Shown here piece by piece: positions 1-9,099 of a DNA stretch of 64,000 nt (its first letter is position 1; each line of letters opens with the position of its first letter). The stretch is from positions 46,485 to 110,484 of the forward strand of contig CAVWYD010000017.1 in the NCBI GenBank assembly GCA_963759055.1. The letters run 5' to 3'. The stretch comes from Thiosocius sp963759055 (GTDB taxonomy: Bacteria; Pseudomonadota; Gammaproteobacteria; Chromatiales; Chromatiaceae). The position numbers and the translations under genes were made by a program. The notes below the pieces were generated by a model. It saw only the letters and a program-made list of their open reading frames with translations, was not told the DNA's origin and did not search any database.

Positions 1-452
1 GTGCCCTGAGCCTTGACACGGATGAAACGACGCACGTTCATGTTCTCGCCGATCTTGGATACCAGCGCCTGACGCGCCTCCTCGATGGTGGTGTCTTCAC
101 CTTCATGCAAAGGCAGCGCCATCAGTGCATCAACATCAGCAGCGTCGCTGCCGAGCGCACGCCCGGCGACCGCGTCGGCAAATGACTTGAAGTTTTCATC
201 CTTGGCGACGAAATCGGTCTCGCAGTTCACTTCCACCATCACAGCGTCCCCGCCGTCCTGGGCCATGACGATCACGCCGTCAGCCGCGGTGCGGCCGGCC
301 TTCTTGGCCGCTTTTGCCTGCCCCGACTTGCGCATATTCTCAATGGCAGTTTCGATATCGCCGTTTGCCTCGGTCAACGCCTTCTTACACTCCATCATGC
401 CAGCGCCGGTGCGCTCGCGCAGTTCCTTCACCATGGATGCAGTGATTGCCAT
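1..452 (-). CDS. tsf: Elongation factor Ts, N-terminal part
   Basis: Translation elongation factor Ts recharges EF-Tu by displacing GDP. Reading from the ATG at 450-452 gives MAITASMVKELRERTGAGMM and then MECKKAL, the family's N-terminal UBA-like domain. The conserved CETDFVAK loop that contacts EF-Tu follows at about residues 76-83. About 150 residues are visible and the gene runs off the left edge. It lies 102 bp downstream of rpsB on the same strand, the usual rpsB-tsf arrangement, so the two are probably cotranscribed. No oddities seen. Confidence 0.97.
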   Translation of the reverse strand, partial: MAITASMVKELRERTGAGMMECKKALTEANGDIETAIENMRKSGQAKAAKKAGRTAADGVIVMAQDGGDAVMVEVNCETDFVAKDENFKSFADAVAGRALGSDAADVDALMALPLHEGEDTTIEEARQALVSKIGENMNVRRFIRVKAQG

Positions 453-554
453 GATTATTTCACCTCAAAAATTCCAGAATTTCGCTGATAACGAACGGCC
501 CCCGGCCGGCAAGCCGGACAGGGGCGCGTCGTCAATACATTTTCCGCGAGCGAC

Positions 555-1295
555 TCAGCCTGCAGCCGGATCCGCGGTCTCACTGCGGCCGGCAGCCGCT
601 GAAGTCGCCGCCGCCGCACGACCCTCGAGGATCGCAGCCGAGGCACCCTGCACGTAAAGCTGTACAGCGCGAATCGCGTCGTCATTGCCCGGAATGACGT
701 AATCGATATCTCCCGGGTCGTTATTCGTGTCCACCACGCCAATCACCGGGATACCGAGCTTTTTGGCCTCGGCGATGGCGATCTTTTCGTGTCCGGTATC
801 GACCACGAACAGGGCGTGCGGCAGACCATTCATCTCTTTGATCCCGCCGAGACTGCGATCGAGTTTCTCTCTTTCACGGCGCAGCGTCAGTGCCTCTTTC
901 TTGTTGAAGCGGGCCGCCATCAAACCATCGGCATCCATAGCCTCAAGCTCTTTCAGGCGCTTGATCGACTGCTTGATGGTTTTGAAATTGGTCAGCATGC
1001 CGCCCAGCCAACGGTGGTTGACGTAGGGCATGTTGCAACGCTCCGCCTCTTCGCGAACGACGTCGCGGGCCGAACGTTTGGTGCCGACAAACATCAGTTT
1101 GCCCCCGTTCGATGCCAGCTTGCCAACGAAATTCATTGCGTCGTTGTACAGCGGCAGCGTCTTTTCGAGATTGACGATGTGGATCTTGTTGCGATGACCG
1201 AAGATGTAAGGACTCATCTTCGGGTTCCAGTAGCGGGTCTGGTGACCAAAATGCACGCCAGCCTCTAGCATCTGGCGCATGGAAACGTTACTCAT
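555..1295 (-). CDS. rpsB: 30S ribosomal protein S2
   Basis: Ribosomal protein S2 of the small subunit. The 246-residue product opens with MSNVSMRQMLEAGVHFGHQT and contains FVGTKR, MPYVNHRWLGGMLTNF and GIPVIGVVDTN, all S2 signatures, at the usual length (about 240-250). The C-terminus is an alanine-rich tail, as in other gammaproteobacteria. It precedes tsf on the minus strand. The 246-bp divergent gap to map (1296-1541) must hold promoters for both directions and the rpsB leader. A GCCGC-CAA-GCGGC hairpin lies near 1440-1452. Confidence 0.97.
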   Translation of the reverse strand: MSNVSMRQMLEAGVHFGHQTRYWNPKMSPYIFGHRNKIHIVNLEKTLPLYNDAMNFVGKLASNGGKLMFVGTKRSARDVVREEAERCNMPYVNHRWLGGMLTNFKTIKQSIKRLKELEAMDADGLMAARFNKKEALTLRREREKLDRSLGGIKEMNGLPHALFVVDTGHEKIAIAEAKKLGIPVIGVVDTNNDPGDIDYVIPGNDDAIRAVQLYVQGASAAILEGRAAAATSAAAGRSETADPAAG

Positions 1296-1541
1296 GGATT
1301 GCTCCGTTGTTTAAGTTGGGTTGGGCCTCCACGTACCCTGACGACCGACCCTGCTCTCGCGGGGCACCCAGGCGCCGAGTTGCGGTACGTGTGTGTATTT
1401 GTATAAACCCTGCAAACAGGGCAGCTAAGCAGTCATTGCCGCCAAGCGGCGCGTTTTATACCATAAGGCGCCTCGGGTCTCAATCCAGATTTCACGCCAA
1501 GATCTTGATTTTTTAACCCAATTCCCACCAAAAGGGCAGAA

Positions 1542-2321
1542 ATGGCCGTCATCATAAAAACGCCGGATGAAATCGAGAAAATGCGGGTGGCAGGCCGTCT
1601 GGCCGCCGAGGTTCTCGAAATGATTGGCGAACACGTACAACCGGGCGTGAGCACCGACGAACTGGACCGCATCTGCCACGGCTACATTGTCAACGAGCAA
1701 CAAGCCATTCCCGCCCCGCTCAACTACCGCGGCTTTCCAAAATCGATCTGCACATCGGTCAACCACCAGGTCTGTCACGGAATTCCCGGGAACAAGATTC
1801 TTAAAGGCGGCGATATCGTCAATATCGACATCACGGTGATCAAAGACGGTTTTCACGGCGACACCAGCAAGATGTTCTTCGTTGGCAAACCCTCGGTCCT
1901 GAGCCAGCGCCTGGTAGACATCACCCAAAAAGCCATGTGGAAAGGGATCGAACTGGTCAGACCCGGAATACATCTGGGCGATATAGGCCACGCCATCCAG
2001 AAATTCGTCGAGTCGAACGGGTATTCGGTGGTTCAGGAATACTGCGGTCACGGAATCGGCCGTGGCTTCCATGAAGACCCGCAGGTCCTGCACTACGGAA
2101 CGCCCGATACAGGGGTGGCCCTTCAGGCCGGCATGACCTTTACGATCGAACCGATGGTGAATGCCGGCAAGCGCAACGTGAAACTCCTGCCCGATGGCTG
2201 GACCGTGGTCACCAAGGACCGAAAACCCTCGGCGCAGTGGGAACACACCCTCCTGGTCACCGCCGACGGTTACGAGGTTCTGACCCTGCGCAAGGAAGAA
2301 TGTCAGGCCGCGACCGGCTAG
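1542..2321 (+). CDS. map: Type I methionine aminopeptidase
   Basis: Cotranslational removal of the initiator methionine in the cytosol. The 259-residue product is the standard class I length. It shows the dimetal ligands Asp96 and Asp107 in NIDITVIKDGFHGD, the His in GHGIGRGFHEDP, the Glu in FTIEPMV and the Glu in WEHTLLVT. It is divergent from rpsB-tsf and followed 99 bp later by glnD, a gene order conserved in gammaproteobacteria. The ATG at 1542 follows a GGCAGAA ribosome-binding sequence. Confidence 0.97.
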   Translation: MAVIIKTPDEIEKMRVAGRLAAEVLEMIGEHVQPGVSTDELDRICHGYIVNEQQAIPAPLNYRGFPKSICTSVNHQVCHGIPGNKILKGGDIVNIDITVIKDGFHGDTSKMFFVGKPSVLSQRLVDITQKAMWKGIELVRPGIHLGDIGHAIQKFVESNGYSVVQEYCGHGIGRGFHEDPQVLHYGTPDTGVALQAGMTFTIEPMVNAGKRNVKLLPDGWTVVTKDRKPSAQWEHTLLVTADGYEVLTLRKEECQAATG

Positions 2322-2420
2322 GCTTATTTCGTGAAAAGTGGGCCATCTTCCGCGAACGTGTCCGCATTTTCGACCTAAAATGGCAATGGCGTATCGCCCG
2401 CCGTACCAACAGGACAGTAA

Positions 2421-5048
2421 ATGACAGACGCACTCCTGGAAAACCTCGATCGGCGGCTTGCCACCGGCGAGCCTGCCCTGTCCGTGTATAAGGAGGCGCT
2501 GCGAGAAGCCAAAGATCTGCTGGGGGAACGATTCGAGCATGGTATCAGCGCAAAACTCCTGGTCAGGGCCGCAGCGAGCTTCACTGACGTCATTCTGCAG
2601 CGCGTATGGTCACGTTTTCTGCCCAAAGGCACCCATGCCAGCCTGATCGCCGTCGGTGGTTACGGCCGCGGCGAGCTGCATCCGGCGTCCGACGTCGACG
2701 TGCTCATTCTGACGGCTGAAAACCCGCAGAAACTGGCCGAGCACCTCGAACCCCTGATCATGTTCCTGTGGGATATCGGCCTCGAGATCGGCCACAGTGT
2801 GCGTAGCGTGGAGCAATGCGTCGAAGAAGCTACAGCGGATATCACGGTCGTCACCAACCTGATCGAATCTCGCCTGCTGGCGGGCGACGGCCCGCTGTTC
2901 GAGCGGTTGATCGAGGCAACCGGCCCGGAGCAAATATGGCCCAGCACCGAGTTCTTTTCCGCCAAGCTTAAAGAGCAGGTCAAACGCCACGCAAAGTTCG
3001 ATGACAGCGGAAGCAATCTCGAACCCAATATCAAAGAGAGTCCGGGCGGGCTACGCGATATTCAGACGATCGGCTGGGTGGCCAAGCGCCACTTCGGTGT
3101 AAGCACCATGCGGGCTCTGGTTGAACACGGCTTTCTCAATGACCATGAGTATCAGCAGCTCAAGAGCGGCGAGGAGCATCTGTGGCGTGTGCGTTATGCA
3201 CTACATCTGCTGACCGGCCGCCATGAGGACCGGCTGCTGTTCGAACACCAACGCGTTCTGGCCAATCAGTTCGGTTACACCGATGCCGACACCAATCTGG
3301 CAGTCGAACAGTTCATGCAGGATTATTATCGCCGCGTGGTCGAGATGCAGCGGCTCAATGAGATGCTGCTTCAGCTGTTCGAAGAGGCGATCCTACTGAA
3401 CAACCAGCTGGGCGAACCGGTGCCGATAAATCGCCGCTTCCAGGCCCGGAACGGTTACCTGGAGGTCACCAACTCGGGAATTTTTGCGCGTTATCCGCTG
3501 GCCATGCTCGAGCTGTTTCTGATCCTGCAACAAAATCCGCAGCTGCATGGCGTACGTGCCAGCACCATTCGGCTGATGCGCGCCCACCGGCATCTTATCG
3601 ACGAACGCTTTCGCAACGACATCCGCGCGCGCGCCCTGTTCATCGAGATATTCCGGGAACACAACGGCCTCACGCATGCGACCCGCCGCATGCACCGTTA
3701 CGGCATTCTGTCGCGCTATCTGCCTGCCTTCCATGCCGTTACCGGTCTGATGCAGTTTGACCTTTTCCATGTCTATACGGTCGATGAGCATATCCTGATG
3801 GTGATCCGGAACATGCGGCGTTTTGCACTCGAAATACACGCTGCTGAATGCCCGCGCTGCAATCGCGTATACACGCAATTACCCAAACCTGAATTGCTTT
3901 ACCTTGCGGGACTGTTTCACGACATTGCCAAAGGCCGTGGCGGAGACCACTCGACAATCGGTGCGGACGACGCACGCGCCTTCTGTCAGAAACATGATCT
4001 GTCGGAGTTCGATACTGAACTCGTCGGCTGGCTGGTGGAGATGCACCTGGTGATGTCACGCATCGCGCAGCACGAAGACATCGATGACCCGGATGTCGTT
4101 CAGAAATTTGCCCGCCTGGTGGGCACCCCCACCCGACTCGACTATCTCTACCTGCTCACTGTCGCCGATATGCGCGGCACCAATCCCGGGCGCTGGAACT
4201 CCTGGAAGGCCTCCCTGCTCGACCATCTGCACACGCGAACCGACGAGGCCCTCGAACGCGGACTGGATCAGCCACAGCAACAGGACGAGGTCATCGCGCA
4301 ACGCCAGGCAGAGGCGCGTATCCAGCTGCTCAAACAAGGCCTCGACAATGAACAGCTGAATCTGCTGTGGATGTCGCTGAGCACCGACTACTTCCTGCAA
4401 AACTCGGTCGACGCCATCATCTGGCACACCGGGCTGCTCTGGCCCCCGGATCAGCGGACCGACAGCATGCACATCGAGCTACGCTACGATGCCGCACACC
4501 GCTGCACCGAGATCTTCGTTTACGGCCCGGATCGTGATGACCTGTTTGCCCACACCACTGCGCTTCTCGACCAACTCAGCCTCAACGTTCTCAGCGCGCG
4601 CATTCAGACGACCGCGCAGGGCCTCAGCATCAACAGCTACCTGGTCCTCGAGGACGACGGCTCGCAGCTCGAGGGACCGGAAAGGCTGGAGGGCATAAGG
4701 CTTTTTCTTCAGGACGGTCTCAACAGTTCAGAGCCGCCGCTAGGTGGGTTGCGTATTCCACGGCAGCTGCAGAGCTTTCAGGTGCCATCCGAAATCAGTT
4801 TCGAGCAGGATACAAACCGCATGTTCACGCTGCTCCAGCTCAAGACCAGCGACCGGCCCGGACTGCTCTCCAAGGTTGGTCAGGCATTCGCATCGAACAA
4901 ACTGCGCCTTCACAACGCGCGCATAGCCACGGCGGGCGCGGAGGCGCGCGACACCTTCGCCATTACAGACCGCGAAGATCAACCGATTACGGACCCGGAG
5001 CAGCTGAAAATCATCGCCGGGTCGATCAAGACCATACTCGACGACTGA
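2421..5048 (+). CDS. glnD: [Protein-PII] uridylyltransferase / uridylyl-removing enzyme
   Basis: Bifunctional nitrogen sensor that uridylylates PII under nitrogen limitation and deuridylylates it when glutamine is high. The 875-residue protein has the nucleotidyltransferase motif GGYGRGELHPASDVDVL at about residues 79-95. The HD hydrolase motif LFHDIAKGRGGDHS lies at about 495-510. Two C-terminal ACT domains occupy about 690-770 and 800-870; the second starts near FTLLQLKTSDRPGLLSKV. Length and domain order match full GlnD. It follows map by 99 bp and is probably in the same transcription unit. Confidence 0.97.
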   Translation: MTDALLENLDRRLATGEPALSVYKEALREAKDLLGERFEHGISAKLLVRAAASFTDVILQRVWSRFLPKGTHASLIAVGGYGRGELHPASDVDVLILTAENPQKLAEHLEPLIMFLWDIGLEIGHSVRSVEQCVEEATADITVVTNLIESRLLAGDGPLFERLIEATGPEQIWPSTEFFSAKLKEQVKRHAKFDDSGSNLEPNIKESPGGLRDIQTIGWVAKRHFGVSTMRALVEHGFLNDHEYQQLKSGEEHLWRVRYALHLLTGRHEDRLLFEHQRVLANQFGYTDADTNLAVEQFMQDYYRRVVEMQRLNEMLLQLFEEAILLNNQLGEPVPINRRFQARNGYLEVTNSGIFARYPLAMLELFLILQQNPQLHGVRASTIRLMRAHRHLIDERFRNDIRARALFIEIFREHNGLTHATRRMHRYGILSRYLPAFHAVTGLMQFDLFHVYTVDEHILMVIRNMRRFALEIHAAECPRCNRVYTQLPKPELLYLAGLFHDIAKGRGGDHSTIGADDARAFCQKHDLSEFDTELVGWLVEMHLVMSRIAQHEDIDDPDVVQKFARLVGTPTRLDYLYLLTVADMRGTNPGRWNSWKASLLDHLHTRTDEALERGLDQPQQQDEVIAQRQAEARIQLLKQGLDNEQLNLLWMSLSTDYFLQNSVDAIIWHTGLLWPPDQRTDSMHIELRYDAAHRCTEIFVYGPDRDDLFAHTTALLDQLSLNVLSARIQTTAQGLSINSYLVLEDDGSQLEGPERLEGIRLFLQDGLNSSEPPLGGLRIPRQLQSFQVPSEISFEQDTNRMFTLLQLKTSDRPGLLSKVGQAFASNKLRLHNARIATAGAEARDTFAITDREDQPITDPEQLKIIAGSIKTILDD

Positions 5049-5130
5049 CGCCGTCCACCACCCGGCTGGTATCGCCTCACCCCGCGGGCAATAAGGATAC
5101 TGTCGCCGGCGCAATGCTCGCCCGACAACC

Positions 5131-5159
5131 GTGACGGGCCCGGAAAACAGGCCTAGAAT
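5131..5159 (+). promoter_or_regulatory. Candidate sigma70 promoter of the rubrerythrin gene
   Basis: GTGACG at 5131-5136 and TAGAAT at 5154-5159 are separated by 17 bp and lie 30 bp upstream of the ATG at 5190. The -10 matches the consensus at five of six bases and the -35 at four of six. No operator-like palindrome was seen. Predicted by eye only. Confidence 0.4.
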
Positions 5160-5189
5160 TGAAATAGAGATCTTCGGATCCTTAAGCCA

Positions 5190-5846
5190 ATGAAACGCGT
5201 ACCCCTATCGCTACCCCGGCTGTTGTCCAGCCTGCTCTTTCTGGGGTCCTTTTGCGCTGCCGCGCTGGCCGGGTCCGACCAGTATCCTCACACCGTCGCG
5301 GCATTGCAGGAGCGCTATGCGGACGAGGTGATCGCACACCGGCAGTACGGTGCCTTCGCCAAGCATGCCGACAGCGAAGATTACCCCGCCATAGCCCACC
5401 TGTTCAGGGCCTTGGCCGCCTCAGAGGGCGTTCATGCGCGGAATTTTTCCAGGCTGCTGCGCGAGTTGGGTGAAGAACCCTTAGATCCACCGGTAAAAAT
5501 CGAATTGAGCAGCACGCGTGCGCATCTGAAACAGGCGGCTACCGTTGAGGCGGCAGAGATCGACACCGAATATCCGGCCATCCTGCAAAGGATTGAAGGC
5601 GAGCAGCACGAACAGGCGATCCGTTTCATCACCTACGCCTGGAAGGCAGAGCAGCAGCACCGCGACCTCATCCTCCAGATCAAAAAGGGGGCGAGTTGGT
5701 TCTTCGGCATGCTGGTGAGCCGGATCGAAGGCAGCCCCACACGCTACTACGTCTGCCAGATCTGTGGTTCGACCGTCACAGAGTTGCCCGGAAGCCAGTG
5801 CCCCATCTGTGATCATCCCCCGGAAGAGTACCGGGAAGTGCCGTAA
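5190..5846 (+). CDS. Rubrerythrin-like protein with a signal peptide
   Basis: Rubrerythrins are non-heme di-iron peroxide reductases with a ferritin-like domain and a rubredoxin-like iron site. This 218-residue protein has a hydrophobic leader (LLSSLLFLGSFCAAALA, ending near residue 27). A four-helix ferritin-like domain follows at about 30-170, with E..H pairs in ASEGVHARNF and EGEQHEQA. A C-terminal rubredoxin-type finger has CQIC and CPIC at about 188-208. Most rubrerythrins are cytosolic, so the leader implies export or membrane anchoring, and the electron donor would have to be periplasmic. It stands alone between glnD and a convergent regulator. The leader is a prediction from hydropathy. 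Confidence 0.85.
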   Translation: MKRVPLSLPRLLSSLLFLGSFCAAALAGSDQYPHTVAALQERYADEVIAHRQYGAFAKHADSEDYPAIAHLFRALAASEGVHARNFSRLLRELGEEPLDPPVKIELSSTRAHLKQAATVEAAEIDTEYPAILQRIEGEQHEQAIRFITYAWKAEQQHRDLILQIKKGASWFFGMLVSRIEGSPTRYYVCQICGSTVTELPGSQCPICDHPPEEYREVP

Positions 5847-5956
5847 ATCCCGGGAGACACGGGAAGGTTCCTTGGTCGTCGACAGCTCGGCCATTGCCGT
5901 CGCTTGATGCGTACGGAGTTAGCGGGAACATCGGGTCTCGCTAGTTCTGCAGCCTT

Positions 5957-7675
5957 TCAGTCTGGCAAGTTCGCGTGGCGCAATGCGCTCAATACCGCAT
6001 CCTGTAACCGCGGATCTTTGAACGGAAAAGCGAACGCAAGGCGTGCGAGCGACAGTTGCGGGCTAGCGACCAATGCCTCGTCAATCTCCCATTCGGCAAG
6101 ATCTGGCGATCCTGACCGGACCAAGGCGGCGGCGTTCCAGAGCCGGGCACGCAGGTACGCTGGATTGATTGCTAAAACGTCTTGAAACGTTTTTGCTGAG
6201 TCTTTGTACCGGCCCTGCGAAAAATAGATCTCACCCAGGATTTCCAGGTAAGAAGCCGGCGGCCGCGGATTCAGCCGCATTGCCATGTTCAAAGCCAAAA
6301 TCGCTTTTTCGGGCCGGCCGGCGTAGTTGAGTGTCCAGGCCAGCAGGGCGAAGGCGTCTGCGTAGTTCGGATTGACCTCAGTTGCGCGCTCGGCAGCCGA
6401 GACGGCCTCGGTATGTCGATGCTGAAACAGCCGGACCTGGCCGGTGACGAAATGAACCTGCGGTAGCGACGAATCTATGTTTGCTGCCTTGTCCACGTAA
6501 TGCGCTGCTCGTTCAAGCGAATGCGATGGATTGAACGTCCACCCATCAATAGCCTCGCGGGAATAGGTAAGCGCGAGTCCTGCATAGGCAGCAGCGAACT
6601 CCGGGTCTAGCGCAACCGCTTCGTCGAAGTGACGGCGAGCGATGTGGTTCTGGTCCTCGCTTCGTCGGCCATGCGCCTCCAAGCCACGCAGATAAGCATC
6701 ATAGGCGGCAATGCTAGCAGTTGAACGACTTGCCAGTCGTTTCTGCTCGTCGGGGGCAAGCTCGATCTCGAGGGCTGCGATCACTGCGGTCATGATCCGG
6801 TCCTGTATGGAAAAGACATCGCTCAATTTGCCAACGTAGCGCTCTCCCCAAAGTGTCTGCCCGCCCCGTGCCTCGATGAGGCGGACATTAATCCTCAACG
6901 CCTCTTGGTGCCGCTGTACGCTGCCGGTCACAAGATAGTCGACGTCCAGATTAGAAGAAAAAAGTGCCGTCTCTGCGACGGTATCGCGATAGGTGAACGT
7001 AGTCTGGGGCGCGATGACCAGCAGTCTTTTGAGCTTGGACAGGTCAGTGATCAGGTCTGCGGTTATGCCATTGGCAAAATAATCGTCATCCGGCGCCCGT
7101 CCCAGGTTGTCGAAAGGGACAACGGCAACCGAGCGCCTCTCGGGTACAGGAGGAGAAGACGCGTGGTCCTGGCTGTTCCGATTAAGCACACTCCAGATAC
7201 CCAAGAGCAGAACTGCCGCGCCTAAGCTGACAATCCACTTGAGAGAAAGAGCGCGCTGCCGTAAAGCCGATTTCCTTTTGATATTTGAGCTTACGGCGGT
7301 TCGCCGTTCGTCTTCAGTAGCCCCCGTGACTTGAGCAATGAGTCGGTATCCGCTCTTGGGAAGGGTCTCAATAACCCTTGGCTCCCGAGCATCATCGTGA
7401 AACACCCGCCGCAGTTTCGCGATCGCCTTGATGACCGAGTCTTCTGTCACGATGCGGCCCGGCCAGATGTGCTCCTCAAGTTCGGCGCGGCTGACCACGC
7501 GCCCGGCCCGCTCTGCCAGGTAGATCAGAACCTGCATCGCCTTGGCCTCCAACCTGGTCTCGCTGCCTCCGACCGTTACCCGAAGGCCGGCGGGGTCGAC
7601 CGGACTGCCGGCGACCTCGAACGGGGGCATTTCGGTCAATGGCCTTTCGGTCAAGCTCACCACCTCCGGATACAA
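5957..7675 (-). CDS. Membrane-anchored winged-helix regulator with TolB-like and TPR domains
   Basis: A CadC-like architecture. The N-terminal OmpR/PhoB-type winged helix (about residues 25-115) includes LEEHIWPGRIVTEDSVIKAI and ends in SGYRLIAQV. One membrane span follows (WIVSLGAAVLLLGIWSVL, about 147-165). Next is the domain often seen in class III cyclase-linked and TolB-like proteins (SVAVVPFDNLG...DDYFANGI, about 182-300), then several TPR repeats to the end. The DNA-binding half is cytosolic and the rest probably periplasmic. It is divergent from the secreted Cache-like gene at 7894, so that cluster is a plausible target; this is inference. The inducer is unknown. Confidence 0.85.
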   Translation of the reverse strand: MYPEVVSLTERPLTEMPPFEVAGSPVDPAGLRVTVGGSETRLEAKAMQVLIYLAERAGRVVSRAELEEHIWPGRIVTEDSVIKAIAKLRRVFHDDAREPRVIETLPKSGYRLIAQVTGATEDERRTAVSSNIKRKSALRQRALSLKWIVSLGAAVLLLGIWSVLNRNSQDHASSPPVPERRSVAVVPFDNLGRAPDDDYFANGITADLITDLSKLKRLLVIAPQTTFTYRDTVAETALFSSNLDVDYLVTGSVQRHQEALRINVRLIEARGGQTLWGERYVGKLSDVFSIQDRIMTAVIAALEIELAPDEQKRLASRSTASIAAYDAYLRGLEAHGRRSEDQNHIARRHFDEAVALDPEFAAAYAGLALTYSREAIDGWTFNPSHSLERAAHYVDKAANIDSSLPQVHFVTGQVRLFQHRHTEAVSAAERATEVNPNYADAFALLAWTLNYAGRPEKAILALNMAMRLNPRPPASYLEILGEIYFSQGRYKDSAKTFQDVLAINPAYLRARLWNAAALVRSGSPDLAEWEIDEALVASPQLSLARLAFAFPFKDPRLQDAVLSALRHANLPD

Positions 7676-7893
7676 GTGATTGATTAAAAGCCTATTTTTG
7701 GCGCGTCGTGAATTCTTCCGGAAAAGGTCGGAGGAATATCGCCCTCTTGCGGGAGCATAGCGCTATTTTCAAGTTCAGCGATTCCCTCGTCGCCGCTGGT
7801 TCTGATCAGATCTATCTCGAGCGCATGGGAACGCGATTAACAGTGGGCCCGCATTCAGGCCCGCACAGGACTACACACAGATGGAGGAGAGAG

Positions 7894-8340
7894 ATGAAAC
7901 ACATGTCATCGGGAATACTTGCCGTTTTCCTGGCGGGCAGTGTCTCCGCCACCAATATGGCGACGCCACAAGAGGCCAAAGCTATGAGTTTGGAGGCCCG
8001 GGAGGCGGTCAATGAGTTGGGCCGTGAAAAGGCCTTTTCCACTTTCGCTGATCCGAACGGCGCGTTTCGGGACAGGGACTTGTATGTGTTCTGTATTGAC
8101 ATGGAGGGCGTGCTCCTTTCTCAACCCATCAAGCCCGAACTGGTCGGCAGGAACATGTTCAATTTCAATAAATACGGAGATCTGCTGTTTCAGGACATGA
8201 TCAACGTAGCCCAAGAGTCAGGCTCCGGATGGGTGGATTACCGGTGGCCTTATCCCGGTACCGACGAGATCAGGCCGAAGACCAGCTACATTGCTACTAA
8301 CGATCACGGGTTTTTCTGCGGTGTCGGGGCCTATAAGTGA
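7894..8340 (+). CDS. Secreted Cache-domain-like protein
   Basis: The ATG at 7894 is chosen because GGAGGAGAGAG lies just upstream and the start gives a signal peptide (MKHMSSGILAVFLAGSVSA). An upstream in-frame extension to 7708 lacks such signals. The mature part of about 125 residues resembles a stand-alone single-Cache ligand-binding domain: DRDLYVFCIDMEGVLLS, LVGRNMFNF, GWVDYRWPYPGT, KTSYI. Such domains are normally the sensor half of chemoreceptors or kinases; here there is no transmitter. It is probably periplasmic. It is first in a same-strand run with the DsrE-like, membrane and rhodanese-MBL genes. Ligand unknown. Confidence 0.75.
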   Translation: MKHMSSGILAVFLAGSVSATNMATPQEAKAMSLEAREAVNELGREKAFSTFADPNGAFRDRDLYVFCIDMEGVLLSQPIKPELVGRNMFNFNKYGDLLFQDMINVAQESGSGWVDYRWPYPGTDEIRPKTSYIATNDHGFFCGVGAYK

Positions 8341-8504
8341 GAAAGCCTAGTCCGGAAAGGCGTCTATCCGTGGAACAACATGTCCGGCACAAGGACGTGT
8401 CGCTATGGGCGAGTGTCCAGTGCGAAGCCGTTTTTCCAGGGCAGTTTTTGCGAAGGCCCGACTGCTCGTGCAGGCAGCCCAGCAACCGAATGGAGGAGTA
8501 ACAG

Positions 8505-8951
8505 ATGAACACTGTGAATCGCTTATCTCTAAGCTACCTGTTGGCAGCCGTCCTGTTAGGGCTGCTCGTGCCGGTGAGTGCAGAGCAATCAGAGAACAAA
8601 TGGGACAAGGTCGTCTTTCACCTCGACGAAACGCGAAATGCACGTTGGGCCCTGATGCTGGCCCGATCGTACCTCGAGGATGTGCCTACAGCGAAGATCG
8701 TCTTTGTCACCTACGGTCCCGGGGTTGACTTTCTACTCGAGGATGCAAAGGACCACCGCGATGATCCCTATGATTACGCAGTCCATCGCCTAGTCGAGCA
8801 AGGCGTGGATTTTCGCGTCTGCAATGCAACTCTCACGGCAAGGCAGATCAACAAGACGGACCTCCTCGAGGAAGTGAAAGTCGTCCCATCGGGCATCTCG
8901 GAAATTGCCAGGCTTCAGTTGAAGGAAGGTTTCGCCTACCTGAAGCCATGA
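8505..8951 (+). CDS. Secreted DsrE-family protein
   Basis: A 148-residue protein with an N-terminal leader (LSYLLAAVLLGLLVPVSA, cleaved near residue 26) followed by a DsrE-like fold of about 120 residues. The fold is recognised from VVFHLDE, IVFVTYGPGVDFLLEDA and a single cysteine in GVDFRVCNATL, followed by VVPSGISEIARLQ and GFAYLKP. DsrE proteins carry or transfer sulfane sulfur on that cysteine in the cytosol; exported versions are known but poorly characterised. GGAGGAGTAACAG precedes the start. Together with the rhodanese-MBL protein at 10458 it suggests periplasmic sulfur handling, which is inference. Confidence 0.8.
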   Translation: MNTVNRLSLSYLLAAVLLGLLVPVSAEQSENKWDKVVFHLDETRNARWALMLARSYLEDVPTAKIVFVTYGPGVDFLLEDAKDHRDDPYDYAVHRLVEQGVDFRVCNATLTARQINKTDLLEEVKVVPSGISEIARLQLKEGFAYLKP

Positions 8952-9099
8952 CGGTAATCACCACTAAATCGGACGCAAGACGGCTAAATATGGCAAGTCG
9001 CACTGACCTTGAAAACCGATTACCGATGGCTTCCCGGACGGTCGATGGTTGTAGCGGAAAGACTGGCACGACCGCAAAGAACTTGAGCCTTGGCCAACG

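Noticed and set aside
1296..1541. A specific rpsB leader regulatory RNA or operator
   Set aside because: A small GC hairpin exists, but I could not match the known S2 leader structure with confidence.
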